From positions 2,542,001-2,606,000 of the forward strand of contig OY720102.1 in NCBI GenBank assembly GCA_963082875.1: DNA of 64,000 nucleotides, read 5' to 3'. Origin of the DNA: Corella eumyota. Its lineage: Eukaryota; Chordata; Ascidiacea; Phlebobranchia; Corellidae. The notes beneath the pieces are model-generated. The model was not told where the DNA came from, did not search any database, and saw only the letters and a list, made by a program, of their open reading frames with translations. Positions within the stretch are counted from its first letter, which is position 1. Each line of letters begins with the position of its first letter. Positions 36,969 through 49,030 of this stretch are shown piece after piece. The position numbers and the translations under genes are program-made.

Positions 36969-36976
36969 TGACGTCA
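36969..36976. promoter_or_regulatory. CRE-type site TGACGTCA upstream of DHDDS
   Basis: Perfect palindromic cAMP-response-element sequence in the upstream region of DHDDS (ATG at 36685). CREB/ATF-type bZIP proteins bind this site in animals. One of four such sites placed upstream of genes in this window. Confidence 0.4.
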
Positions 36977-37175
36977 TCAGATTATTTTTGTGTTTTCGTT
37001 TATCCCCGATTCACATGACCAACGTACTTTTACATTTTTAGCCCTCCCTTACAAAATAACATTTCTAAAACAACATAAAAAAATGTAGTGCAAAATATGT
37101 ATATTTAAAAGCAAAAAGTAAAATAAAAGCGATGATAACGCCGTTCGTCATAATTCAAAAATCATGTACAAAACA

Positions 37176-40100
37176 TTATTCCAAGTCGATGCTGTTGTAG
37201 TAAGATGCTTTCTCTTCTCCCTCTACCTCCTTGTTCCTACGTCGTCGTTTTGCCACAAACCACACGCAAGTCCAGCCAATACAAGTTATTAGAAAGAGAA
37301 TAAACATGACGGCCATGCCAGTAACTAACCACACGTAGGGAAATGTATAAGAACTTGGTTCTATCAAAATCAAAAAAGGCTAAATGAGTTAAATACATAC
37401 ACCGTAATCCACTTAGTTTCACACACATAAACTCTAAAAATTTTGTGTCACAAGTCATTAGTAAAGAGGTACTTTAAATGTACAATATATAACATAAACA
37501 CCTTCCCGAACGAGGAACCTTGTGCTTGTTAAAGTCTGAAGACCAGTCTCCATTACTGAAGTTGAATTCCTGTTAATCACTTCTTCTTGTCGTTTCATTC
37601 TAAGAAAATTGTTGATCATGAATAACTGGTAGTATTAGCTACATTTGCCATTTTTATATGGTTAAGTTTGTACCTTAACAAGCTTCGTTTCTTTTTTGAT
37701 GTTGAGGAAATGCAGCCTTGAGAACATCTCGTGGTAATGTCTGGATCATCAACGCAAATAATAACAGAACACTTAGAGAAATAAGATCAGTTATTATAAC
37801 TATAAACCACAAACGTTTGGCAGTAAAACACATCAAAATAATTGTTAATACCCTAATGAAGACGTCGGTTTCGGAATTGATACCATCTAAACTTTCAAGA
37901 AAGCGAAATGCTTTGATGCTGTACCAGTTTTGTTGCTTGTTAGGAGAAGTATAATTCTTTATTGTTGCGTCGGTATTACATCTAAAATAATTAAAAATAA
38001 TTAGTATTTTTAACAGTAAAGAAGATATGTAAGAACCAAAGGTGAACGTAACGATTACCCGTTTTCTATCAAAGTATAGGTAAGAGTTTCGTTGGTGATG
38101 CTAGTTCCATCATGCGGATAAGCTACACAGTTTTCAGTAAACAAATGAAGAGGTCCTCCTCCACTAACTCTCAAACCAAAGTAAATGTTGGAGTTGACTG
38201 GGTATGTTATCGGATCCGAGTCGTAAGGACTCTAAAAACGTATATTTAAAGTTGAATATATATGTGGGCTAGAGAATACAAACGAACACTTATGTTATGA
38301 CAAATTATGTTATATATCTTGTAGTGTTATTTGTACCTGAAATGTGGAATCAGTAAAAAACTGAAAGCCCAAAGTGAAAACGCCTAATTCAGGAACAGCA
38401 ACGAATGTATTGACAGTATTGGTTGGATCAAAGGAACCGTTTAAATTCCCAAACCTCGGATATGCACAAGCAACATTGAGGGCATACCAAGTACTTCGAC
38501 TAATCAAATCTTCGTTGTTTGAAACAAGGATTCGAATCGAGTTTTCAAATCTGATTTCAGTTGTAGTTTCCTAGACAAAACATTTATTAAAAACAGAACG
38601 TAAATTAAGCATCCTAGGCAATATTAGCTAAAAAGAGGCCAAACATTGTCGAAAGGTTAACATAGACTTTTTCTTACAACGTTTGTAGTTCCACATTCAT
38701 TGAAAGCAAACTGAAAAGAATAATGTGTTGAATTTTCAGCTAACTGGCATTCGGTGGGAATCGAACTCGTGTCAAACGGATCGAAGTCGCTTAAGGCAAG
38801 GGCCCCAGCTTCAACACATGTTGGAATGCTGACCTGGATGCCATTTAACCCACATGAAAACTCCACGTTTGCTGAAATCAAATATTATTAATATATTACT
38901 ACCCCAAACTAATTCCTAATGGGAATCATACTTATAACCCTACAAATAAATTAAGTTGCTTATGATGAGTATGGAACTTACGAATACAGCTTCTTTCATC
39001 CGCAGCAAGATGCCAACAAGGATTGTTGCATTCACAAGTGAATGCCTCACCAACTCCTGGTACACATACGTCACTACAATTTCCATTTCCCACGTCACAA
39101 GGGTTAACAGTTGTCGGGGATTCGGTCGTGGTTTGTGTCGTAGTGGGAGGGGCTTCCGTCGTAGTGGACTGTGACGTAGTCGTAGGGTCTTCCGTCGTAG
39201 TGGGTTGTGACGTAGTCGTAGGGGCTTCTGTCGTAGTAGTCTGTGACGTAGTCGTTGCCTCCGTGGTGGTGGACTCTGACGTAGTGGTTTCCATGGCAGT
39301 GGTAGTTGAAGGGGTGGTGGGAGCAGCAACTAACCAAAAATTAAAAAAAAAACTAAACAAAACTCGCATTAAAACAATACAAAAAAGGCAAGGTTTTGTA
39401 ATTACCTCCTCCGACCTCCAATGAAATGCATCTCAATTCAGATTCCTCGCTAAATTACGAATTATTACATTTACAAATTATAGATAAGATAAATTAAATC
39501 TATAACAAAGGATAAATTTTACTTTTCTGTATCCTCCGCGCTTAAACAGGCGACGTTACTGCCAGTAAACGATGAAGTAACATCCCAGGATATATCGACC
39601 GAGTAACTATTGTTTGACTCTGACGTAATCGATGACGTCACCACGTCGTATATTCCGAATACTGATACCTCCTGCACCCTTTAAATACGAATGATTTAAA
39701 AACTTTTTAGACATGGAAAATTGCAAATTTTGATGTTTAATATAAAGTTTTAAAGACTAGAAAAACTAACAACCACTTTTACATGTTTAAACGGCGCCAA
39801 TATAACAAAAATACAAAACAAATTAAGTATTTAAATAACAACATTAGGTTACAGGATTAATATCGATTATAGGAAATAGAAAAAGTACTTACTGAACTGA
39901 TGATGAGCTTGTGGTTACCACGAGTGTTTGAGAGTAAGTGTCACCAACGTCAAGTGAGATATTGGCAGAAACAGGTGAAATTTCCAATTGGGGAATCGAA
40001 TCACAAGCGGTGGCTGAACTATAAACTAAAACATAAAGTTAAAATTTAAGTTTACCAACTATACTATTTTTTAACTCGGCGAAAAATTATAACTTAAATG

Positions 40101-41609
40101 TCAAAGAATTTTTAACCTTTTATGAACAATAAAAAGTTGTGTAACATTTGTAATCTTGTCTATATTCCACCGGCAATGGTATTACTTAACTTACAACTAA
40201 CCTTCGATTACGAATTGTAGCGGGACATATGATATAAACTGGGTTGGTGAAACAGCCCGACTTCCGACAGTTATACTGGTCTGGGGTCGATCTTCTATGA
40301 TCAAAGCAATGTTTATTTCTGTTGGAGCGGTCTCGGTACCATCATACGTCAACGTACAGGTCGACTAAAAAAATTTTTTTTTAAATAAATCCTTTTTAGT
40401 AAAAACTTAAGATTTTAAGATTAAAAAGGAATGGTTGCGTTTGGAGTAAAATTCCTCTATAACTTGTTTTAAAAATAAAGGGGTTTACCTGGTCTAAGGT
40501 AACATAGGAGTTGGGTGTAATTGTACAAAAATCTCCACACTCGCTTGCACCAACGGCAAACCGACAAAAAATATTATCCCCGTCAAAATCTTCAACTATG
40601 ATTGGAATATCTCTTGCACAACCTGCCTTTACACTATTAAAAAAACACGAAAGTCATTTAATTACAGAAAAGCTTATAAATTCAACAAAATATTCTGAAA
40701 AATTATAAAGTTCAAAAAGGTAGGAATAATTAAAAAAAAAAAAATCAAGCCTTTAAATTTTTAGAGGTTTAATTATACAAAGATAAAGAATTACCGAAGT
40801 CTTGGATCAAAAGTTGCAACGGGGGGTGAGTTTGGTGCGGATGTATCTGATCTTTCATTTGTGTCAACATAAACAGTAAACATATGATCATCTCCGAGAA
40901 AGACAGTTTCATCAAGACTAAAAAATCGAAAAAAAACTTTACTTGAAAGTGTTAAAATCATACAGCAAGTGAAATTAAAAATTAAACATTTTAACTTTTA
41001 AAGCATATGGAGCTTGCCAATACACACTTGAGTATTGCTAAGCAATCAATTTATCGATTTAGTCTACTACAGTTATAAATAAATAGAATAATAATTTTTA
41101 TAGGAAATTTTACAGAAGTTATGTTAAATGATAAACACTTACGTTAGTACAAAAGGAGTTGAAGTAGTTGCGTAATTTTCTTGTTGGACAAACAGAATTG
41201 ACCAATCTTCGACGGGGTCGCTTAATACACAATCCTCACTAGCTCTTACAAGAGGTGGGAGAGTACAAGAAGGGCTACACGACCATGATTGGACTGTCAA
41301 AGTTATTTCGGATCCACACGACGTACCGTCGCTTGATATAGTTCGTTCCAACGTAACCTGTAAAGAAAAACAAAATAAACTCAGTGTTGCTGAAAATGAA
41401 TGAAAAAATACATTGTTTTGTAATCTGTACGTTATGTATTAACTTGAAATATTTCTTTAACAATTTAAAAAATTAGATTAACAAAATAACATAAGATCTA
41501 CCTCGTTAGATCCAGTAGGTCTCCATGTAATAAAACCACCGTTAATGTTTTGACCCCTGGCCATCGCAACCAAACAAACAAGAACATAAACCGTATAAAA
41601 ACGGGTCAT
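37176..41609 (-). CDS. ZP-domain type I membrane glycoprotein with mucin linker and EGF
   Basis: Sixteen exons: 41609-41502, 41357-41143, 40917-40795, 40633-40489, 40364-40202, 40025-39893, 39678-39523, 39449-39406, 39329-38982, 38871-38678, 38570-38337, 38231-38059, 37981-37852, 37771-37674, 37599-37502, 37360-37176; about 848 aa. Order: signal peptide (1-19); a Cys-containing extracellular region of roughly 330 residues starting GGFITWRP and containing DGDNIFCRFA and SYVPLQFVIEV; a Thr/Ser mucin linker (about 365-420); one EGF-like domain (VNPCDVGNGNCSDVC onward); a ZP polymerisation domain (about 479-740, closing IRCSVIICVDD then RCSQGC); a furin-type KKKRSLL site; one membrane helix (about 795-824); a short tail. 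ZP proteins form extracellular matrices such as egg coats. The basic site would release the ectodomain for polymerisation. Tissue role unknown. Confidence 0.87.
39120..39295 (-). repeat. Coding Thr-rich repeat in the ZP gene
   Basis: Imperfect tandem repeat of about 36-39 bases encoding units like TTTSQTTTTEAP, three to four copies. It forms the mucin-like O-glycosylated linker before the EGF domain. Confidence 0.7.
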
Positions 41610-43496
41610 ACTAAAAATACACAGTTAACACTTCAACTAAAAAAAACTTTTGTCTTGTATATCAAAAGGCTAATGCTTGTAGTACTAAGTTTTACAACTT
41701 AAACTTTTCTGTTAATCGGGAGTTTATATAGAAATGACCCCTTTTTTAATATTTAGTTTAATTCTTTTTAAAAAGGGGGGCGCGTGGCATCATTACTTGA
41801 AAGCTAAGTAGAAGTTTGCGTGATGTCTCGCCCAATTAAAAATTGTTATTTCTTGAAGACATCCTATTTTGAAAGTTCCTTTTAAGTGCTTCCAAAATAA
41901 TTACGAAAATAAATCGCTTAAATTCGCGTTACAATAGTCGCTGTCGTCACACACCATTCGCGAATAACGAATTAATACACCGTGACGTCATAGTTAAAAA
42001 CGTCGTTTTTGAAGATCAACAAATAGCCTAAAAATGAGTTTTTGATTTTAACGTAAAAACCGGTCTATTTTTGCGCGATTGGATTTTTGTTTTGTTGTTT
42101 TTAAAAACCGCAAAGTACGTTCCATTACAACTTTAATCAACTAGAACATACCCGCACTTGTTTTACTTTAAATAGGAAGCCGCCATCTGTCCATTAACTA
42201 ACATAAGATCAACAGTGAAGTGTGTTGTACCTTCCAATCACGCATCAAAGTCAATGTTTTGGTTGTTATAAGTATAACAAACGTACGCTTAAAGGTCACT
42301 GACAATATAAGATCTTTTTTTTTGGAGAAAAAAATGCCGCTTTCAAAATGTCATAGGCTAACAATTACTTGGAAATTTGTTCCAAAAAAACTTTAGCTCT
42401 TTTTCCGAATAAATATCAATCTGCTAAAAGTATAGTATAAGGAGTTATAAGGTAACAATAAATCTGTCTGCTAATAACTTTATGAAATTAAAAAACATGT
42501 TCTAAAATTTACCGACTTTTTAAAAACTAAACAAAAATAAGCAGAAGACGGGGGTTTCCCAAAATTATTTTAATATTTTTTTTAGATTAATGACGTAATT
42601 AACAAAAGTTATTTTATTGAAAATTTTATTACTTAAAAACAATTTAACCTAAATAAAATTTTGTATTGGTCTGTAATACACAAATTCTTCTCTGGAAAAC
42701 GCCTTTTTTTTCAAGAACAAATTTTGGTAGATATCTTTTTTAAAGCTTCAATACTTATAAATACTAAAGATAAACATTTTATATGAAAAGCAAAAATTCA
42801 GTTTTATATGAGAAGCAAAAATCTAAATTAGAATCAAACATTTGTAATTTTAAATATTTTATTTTCTTGTTTTGCACAGAACAACACGAAACAGTTTAAA
42901 AAGTGTTAATAACGAAAAAATTCTTCACAAATTATTTTTTTAAATCACCAAACTACTTGTACTTATAAGAAAGAGATCATTTTTATACAAAAATAGCTTA
43001 TGTAATAGCAATGTTACACTTAATATTGACAAAAATACAATAAATTAACTTAAATTTTGAAAATACAATAAATAAATCAATGTTAACTTTTTTTATGAAA
43101 TATTGGTACAAATCATTTACCAATTTTTAGCAAAAAACATTGCTTAAGTGAATATTCTACAAATATATTAAAATGATTTTATTTTAGGTCATATTAATTA
43201 ATTAACACAACATTTTTTTAAACAAAACACAATTGAATAGCCTACTTTATTTAGAATTATACAAGGGTACAGTATAATTTATGAATAAAAGTGTATTTAA
43301 ATAATAATTTCAATAATTAGAACTTTTTAAAAGTTAAAATTTTTGGATATGTGGGATAATAGCAATTATGTTATTGCACATCAAAGTTGTATCCAATATT
43401 TATATGTAATAGGTATCTCTGGTATATTAAACCAGCACAATATGTCACTTAATACAATAAAGTGATGCAAAATAAAATCTTAAAAATAATTCCAAA
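41610..43496. other. Intergenic, no gene seen
   Basis: About 1.9 kb between the ZP gene promoter and the 3' end of the SNAP gene. It contains one TGACGTCA site and otherwise AT-rich sequence. No exon or repeat family recognised. Confidence 0.5.
41983..41990. promoter_or_regulatory. CRE-type site TGACGTCA upstream of the ZP gene
   Basis: Perfect palindrome about 375 bases upstream of the ZP gene start codon. A second TGACGTCA in this gene, at about 39633, lies inside an exon and is treated as coincidental. Confidence 0.35.
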
Positions 43497-45835
43497 TTAA
43501 GTCATGTCTAACTCTTCTCCACCAGCAATGCTCTTCTTAATCCGAAGTAAAATAGTTGTAAGCCATTCGTCAATGCGAGTTATTTTGTCGTATTCTGCAA
43601 TTGCCTCGGCAAAAGCATCAGCTGAATTCTCCTCATATGCTTTTATTAAATTCTTTGTTAATTTGTATTCTCTGGTGTCTTCGAAAGCTGGCATCCATTC
43701 TTGATATTTTTCAATGGCTTGACTGTAATAGAAAACATTATTAACAGTGTGTATATCTTAGGGTGTAAGTTGAAAAATTAATTGTTAAAAAGCACCACAA
43801 CTAACAGCGTGGTGAAGTGGTAAGAACACTTGCTACACCACACATGAGGTCGTAGGTTCAATCCCTACTGATCTCATGCTGTAGCACCCTTGAGTAGGGC
43901 GCTATAAACAGTATGAACTCCTGCTGAGCCAGCACTTAATCAGCAGCATAATTACTGGGCAATTATAATCTATAATATCCCAAACTGCCACAGGCACCTC
44001 GAGACTGGGTCGGAGTAACTGATGTTACACTAAGTTAAGTCGCGCATTCGACTTTCCCAAATAGAGGATAAAGATATATACAAAAAAAAATATTTACAAC
44101 TTTATTTGCTCAAACCTGGCATCTACTGCACTACTACCCAAACAAAACTGACACAAAGTAGCTTTAAACATATAATCCTTGGCTGCATATTTTAGTAAAG
44201 GACTTTCAATTGAGATCATAGCAACTTTGTTGTAAAGCTGAATGGCTTTCGTGTATTGTTCTAGCTGGGCGGCGTATCCAGCAACCTTAATCCAGCATTT
44301 GTTTGCATTCGATTTAGAGTCTTCACCATCATAGTAGTCAGCAGCCTAGAAGACAAATTAATTGTTTTTAGTTAAACCTTTAAGCTAAATGTGATGTGTA
44401 TAGAATATAAAGTAAACCCTTTTTTTAAATATAAAAAGTATTAAAAAGTTAAATTCTTTTCTTTTTAAATATAAAAAGGGGTTAAAAAGTTAAAACCTTT
44501 TCAAAATGTGAGATTGCCTTTTCAATATCCAACACATCAGCTTCATAAAGTTCAGCAATGTTAATATGATGTTTTGCTGCCATTGTAAACCTTCCCATAT
44601 CAGTAAATATATCAATTGCCTAAAACATAAAAAATTGCATTACATTTAGATACAAAACAAAAACAAAAAGTTTGTTGTAAACATCATATCAGATGCCGAG
44701 ATTGAAATGGTTTTTAGCTCACTCTGTTATAACACATGATTGCTTCTCGAGGTTCGGATTTTTTGTAGCAACCAGCTGCATCAACAAGGTTGTTAGCTGC
44801 TTCGTGCTTGTTTTGAAGTTGTAACTGAATTTCAGCTGATTTACAAAAGGCCCCACCAGCGTTGCTCCATTTTTTGGACATCTGCATTAATAAAAAAAAT
44901 TGAAAAATTTATATTAAGGGAATAAAGAGTAAGTGTCATGGCAAAAATGTGATGTCCTATAGTATACTTTATATTTTAAGTTACATAGAATATAAAGGTA
45001 TTGATGAGTAAAAGTTTTTATCTTTATTATGACAGCCTTATGTGAATTGATGTTATGTTTTGTAATACATCATTAATGAAAAGCTAAACATTTGCTTTGT
45101 GTAAAGGAAATGATGATTAAAAAGCAATGCTTATAAAAATATTTTTTGATAAACTGAAATGCCATTAACACAAACATATATATATAGCCAAATATATAGA
45201 AAATTGGTTAAATTTTAGACTGGTTTACAATCAAAAATAGAATAAATAATATATGAGGTATAATTAAAAAGCATTTGGTAACACAAAACCTAAAAACTAA
45301 TTGATTTTTTGTTAAACCTTTTATATCATTGGTTTTTTTTCTTTAGAGAGTTATACAGCAAAAAATATTGATTTAAACATTCTAATTTAAAAGCCAAATG
45401 GGCCATCATAAAATATGCATGAAAGCCAATCATGATATAGTTCTTTGTTCTTACAGTAATTTTTTAATCGCTTAGTTGTATTTTTAAAAATTATATAGTT
45501 ACTTATTATTAAAAAAACTAATTACCTAATTTTTAAATAAAATTAACAATAACAAATTACCAAAATTAATGTATATATATATAACCTTTTTTTTATTGTT
45601 TTACGTGTATAAAAAAAAAATTATAGCAGATAGCTATTGTACATCACAATATAATTTTAACTCAGTATTAAATAAAACTTGCCTTAAAAAGATTCCCAGC
45701 TCTGATATATTTTTCACAAGCTTCTTCCAACTTTGAGGATCCATTAAAAAAGGAACTAAAAAATCCTCGTCCAGATTTTGCAATCTTTTCACCCTCAGCC
45801 ATAATGGCCATCGCCTCTTTTTCCTTAGAATCCAT
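43497..45835 (-). CDS. NAPA: Alpha/beta-SNAP, NSF attachment protein
   Basis: Five exons: 45835-45683, 44881-44723, 44619-44497, 44345-44116, 43722-43497, giving 296 aa (vertebrate alpha-SNAP 295). It couples NSF to assembled SNARE complexes so that ATP hydrolysis disassembles them after membrane fusion. Visible: the N-terminal hydrophobic membrane loop [10 protein letters not shown], the TPR-like helical array ([65 protein letters not shown]) and a C-terminal acidic tail. The first intron uses a GC donor (AAG then GCAAGT) with a normal AG acceptor. Intron 4 carries a SINE. Orthology to NAPA versus NAPB is not resolvable; tunicates are expected to have one gene. Confidence 0.95.
43801..44091 (+). 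repeat. tRNA-derived SINE, copy 3
   Basis: Near full-length copy with box A (TGGTGAAGTGGTAAG), box B (GGTTCAATCCC at about 43855), the shared GGGCGCTATAAACAGTATG block, the CAAACTGCCACAGGC block and the TATATACAAAAAAA tail. It sits in intron 4 of the SNAP gene in antisense orientation. Similarity to copy 2 is high by eye over about 280 bases. Confidence 0.9.
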
Positions 45836-46051
45836 TTTTACAACCAAAATTGTCCTTTAATGTCTTTTTTATTATTTTAGAGTTCTTTAAAATAAAAATA
45901 GTAAATACGTTAACGTTAAATAATCTAAACATACAAACGAATATGTTTAGTTACTCCTGTTTAGTTTATTTTAAGTTTAAATATTGTTAAATAAGTTTTA
46001 AACACCAAATATCATACAACAAGCAAATAAAAGTTCAGCTTACTGTATATA

Positions 46052-46059
46052 TGACGTCA
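46052..46059. promoter_or_regulatory. CRE-type site TGACGTCA, proximal, upstream of NAPA
   Basis: Perfect palindrome about 217 bases upstream of the NAPA start codon, one of a pair 54 bases apart. Confidence 0.45.
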
Positions 46060-46105
46060 CTCTCACACCATGAAATATCTGACCACCCTCAAATGTTGAT
46101 TTTGA

Positions 46106-46113
46106 TGACGTCA
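46106..46113. promoter_or_regulatory. CRE-type site TGACGTCA, distal, upstream of NAPA
   Basis: Second perfect palindrome of the pair. Two copies so close together in such AT-rich DNA are unlikely by chance (inference from base composition). Confidence 0.45.
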
Positions 46114-46883
46114 TGAAACATAGAAAAAAGTTTTCGCTTTTTTTTAAACCGACTACTACAAAATATACTAATTTTGCTTTTAATTTAAATCGTTTTTACT
46201 TTGCAAAATGCTTTTTTGTAGTAAAAAATGCAAAAAACTAGTAATAAAGTCAAGTTTTTTTTCTGGTAACTTAAACGAAATCTAAAAACAAACCTAAATG
46301 AAAACTAAAAAAGAATATTTAACGCAAAAATTAAAAACTTTGTCCATTTATAAAAAAAAATACAGCATTTTTGTTCAAATTAATAGGGAATTTAGTTAGT
46401 TTTCTTAATAAATTCTTATTAAAACAACACAGCCATGTATGATTGCATTTTTCAGGAAAAGCGAACGCCCTTCTCTCAGAAAAAAAATGTTGTGGATACA
46501 CCCTGTTGATCACGTAGTACATCACATGCCTATTAGTAATTCGTATAGTAAATCTGTAGTGGAATATTTCTGTAAATTTTTCCGTGTGTTTTGCCTTTAA
46601 AAAGTCACGTGAAAAAGTACATAATATTAAGAAAGTTTACAGTATTTACATCGGCTGTAAATTTTTTTTCAGTCAAGTCAAAGTCGTCAGATATTTTCTG
46701 CTAAAAATGTTTCTGTTAACAGTAAATGCAACTAAAAATATATTCGTTTGTAGGTTTTGTATTTACTGTTTAATTTAAAATAACTTTTTTTTATTTACAC
46801 AGAATATTTTAAATTTGTGTGTTTACTTTTATTTAGAATTTTAAATTTGGTTTCAAAATTAATAGGGTAATTTTATAAATAAA

Positions 46884-48035
46884 ATGGGAGCCTCTGTGTC
46901 AAGATCAGATTTCTACTGGGTTTACAATGACCAACCACATGGAGATCGTCGAAAGGCTATGCTACATCGATATCCCCAAATTAAGAAGCTTTTTACGATT
47001 GACAACCATTTTGTATTTGTTGTCACGGCAATGGTTGCAGCACATTTGTTGTCATGCTATCTTATTAAAGATATGAGTTGGCCTTGGATTATATTTTGGG
47101 CTTATGTGTTTGGCGGTACAATTAATCATTCTCTCACATTGGCTATTCATGATATTTGTCACAACACCGGGTTTGGTTATCATCGTGCAAAATGGAATCG
47201 CTATTTCGGGATGATTGCAAATCTACCACTTGGTGTCCCAATGTCGATAAGTTTTAAAAAATACCATGTTGATCATCATCGCTATTTAGGGGGTGATTAC
47301 CTTGATGTAGATTTACCTTCTGAATATGAAGGAATTTTCTTCAGAAATAGCTTCTTGAAAGTGGTCTGGCTTTTTCTTAACCCTCTTTTTTATGCATTCC
47401 GACCATTAGTGGTTAACCCAAAGCCTTTGACTATTCTTGAAATACACAACGGCATCATCCAGTTCACCTACAACTTTTTGTTGTTCTATTTTTGGGGCTT
47501 TAAACCAATTGGGTACATGCTTGCAGGTACTATACTGTCTTTAGGCCTTCATCCCGTGACAGGGCATTTTATCTCAGAGCATTACATGTATACTGAAGGA
47601 TTTGAAACCTACTCTTACTATGGTATTCTGAATCGAATTACATTCAATGTGGGTTATCATGTTGAGCATCATGATTTTCCAGCTATACCTAGTGCAAAGC
47701 TTCCACTATTAAAGAAAATTGCTCCAGATTATTATGATGATTTACCCTTCTACAGTTCATGGTGCAAGGTTTTATGGGATTTTGTGTTTGATCCTTCTAT
47801 TGGTCCTTACGCTAGAGTAAGAAGAACCTTTGACCTTAAAAAGGGCAACATTACAAACCCATCACTTACTATGAATCATAGCCAAAACCCAACAAAATTG
47901 GCTCCAAATGGTTTGTCCAATGGCCACATGTCTAATGGAAAAGATCACTTGTCCAATGGAAAAGCTAATGGCCATGCAACACATGTAAATGGTCTTGTAA
48001 ATGGGAATGGAAAAATGAATGGCAAAGCTCATTAG
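46884..48035 (+). CDS. DEGS1: Sphingolipid delta-4 desaturase (DEGS type) with extended tail
   Basis: Single-exon 383-aa ER membrane enzyme that introduces the 4,5-trans double bond into dihydroceramide to make ceramide. The three iron-binding His boxes are present: HDICHN (about 88-93), HVDHH (about 129-133) and HVEHH (about 260-264). The start MGASVSRSDFYWVYNDQPHG matches vertebrate DEGS1, including Gly2 for N-myristoylation. ISFKKYHVDHHRYLGGD and HPVTGHFISEHYM are also family-typical. Residues beyond about 323, where vertebrate DEGS1 ends, form an extra 60-residue low-complexity tail rich in Asn, Gly, His and Lys (SNGHMSNGKDHLSNGK and similar). No introns in the coding region. Could be a DEGS1/DEGS2 pro-orthologue. 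Confidence 0.95.
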   Translation: MGASVSRSDFYWVYNDQPHGDRRKAMLHRYPQIKKLFTIDNHFVFVVTAMVAAHLLSCYLIKDMSWPWIIFWAYVFGGTINHSLTLAIHDICHNTGFGYHRAKWNRYFGMIANLPLGVPMSISFKKYHVDHHRYLGGDYLDVDLPSEYEGIFFRNSFLKVVWLFLNPLFYAFRPLVVNPKPLTILEIHNGIIQFTYNFLLFYFWGFKPIGYMLAGTILSLGLHPVTGHFISEHYMYTEGFETYSYYGILNRITFNVGYHVEHHDFPAIPSAKLPLLKKIAPDYYDDLPFYSSWCKVLWDFVFDPSIGPYARVRRTFDLKKGNITNPSLTMNHSQNPTKLAPNGLSNGHMSNGKDHLSNGKANGHATHVNGLVNGNGKMNGKAH

Positions 48036-49030
48036 GAAAAACCAAGTTTGAAGTGTTGTTTAGTAGAAAAATATATAGTGCTGTGTAATTTGTTGTTGAT
48101 TTTAATTTGATTGTTCATAGAAAAAATTATGGGTATATAAATAACTTTATTTAATTTTTGTGTGCTAAAAAGAGATTCTTTATTAAAAAAATGTCAACTT
48201 CGTATAATTGGTGTGTAACTGCTTATTGTTTAAATAATACAATTAAGACACAAAAGTAATAGTTATATGGATTTGTACAATATTTTATGCAATGTTTCTT
48301 CCTCTATTTTGTTTCATTTTTTCACATAGAATTTATTTGCATGATTGAACTAGATTACTTTGTCTGTTTATGTTATTGTTGCATATTATTTTAATACTAT
48401 TAATGTTGCATGTTGTTAAGTATTAGTTTTACTAAATTTTCACTAACTTTTAATTCATTTTAATTTTTTCTTGTGTCGAAATAATACATTCTAACAGATT
48501 TAATATATTGTTATCCATATACTTGTTTAATTATTTTTTTCTTGTTATCAAGCATTTGAATTAAGTTATAGATCAAATTGTATTTCTACTTTTCGATACA
48601 CATTAAGTTTATATATCCTACTTTTATTTAAATATTCCAGATAATGTTGGTAAAAATTACCAAGTTTGTGTCTTTGTTAAATTGAAGATGTTTTTTATAG
48701 GCTTTTATATAATCTCTAGTGTCCAAAAATATTATTGTAGTTGTTTTATTGATGTTTAGAATAGTTAAGTTTAAAAAAAACTTATGATATTAATTTTTAA
48801 GATAATTATCTACTTATTTTCGTTTTTTTATTACATGTAAAGATACAAATCCTAAAATGTCTTGCACTAATTATATTATTTATTTAAATTATGACATTCT
48901 ACAGTACTAGTAGTTATAGATATTTAACTAAATAATTGTTTATTGATACAATCGATTTTGTTTTAATTTCCCTATATTTAATCAAATTTGTTTTTCTAGT
49001 TTTTAGAGTATGTAGAAAAACTTGTTAAAA
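48036..49030. other. Intergenic between DEGS and the flotillin array
   Basis: One kilobase of strongly AT-rich sequence, with the DEGS 3' UTR and the upstream region of the first flotillin copy. No gene seen. Confidence 0.5.

Larger units (their letters stand above)
45836..46883. promoter_or_regulatory. Divergent promoter region, NAPA and DEGS
   Basis: About 1 kb between divergent start codons. It holds two TGACGTCA palindromes on the NAPA side and one CACGTG E-box (46606-46611) on the desaturase side. No coding exon recognised. Confidence 0.5.

Noticed and set aside
39023-39424. Val-rich plus-strand frame opposite the ZP gene
   Set aside because: Antisense shadow of the Thr-rich linker exon.
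39633-39640. TGACGTCA in the ZP gene as a regulatory site
   Set aside because: It lies inside a coding exon and is explained by codons; only the upstream sites were kept.
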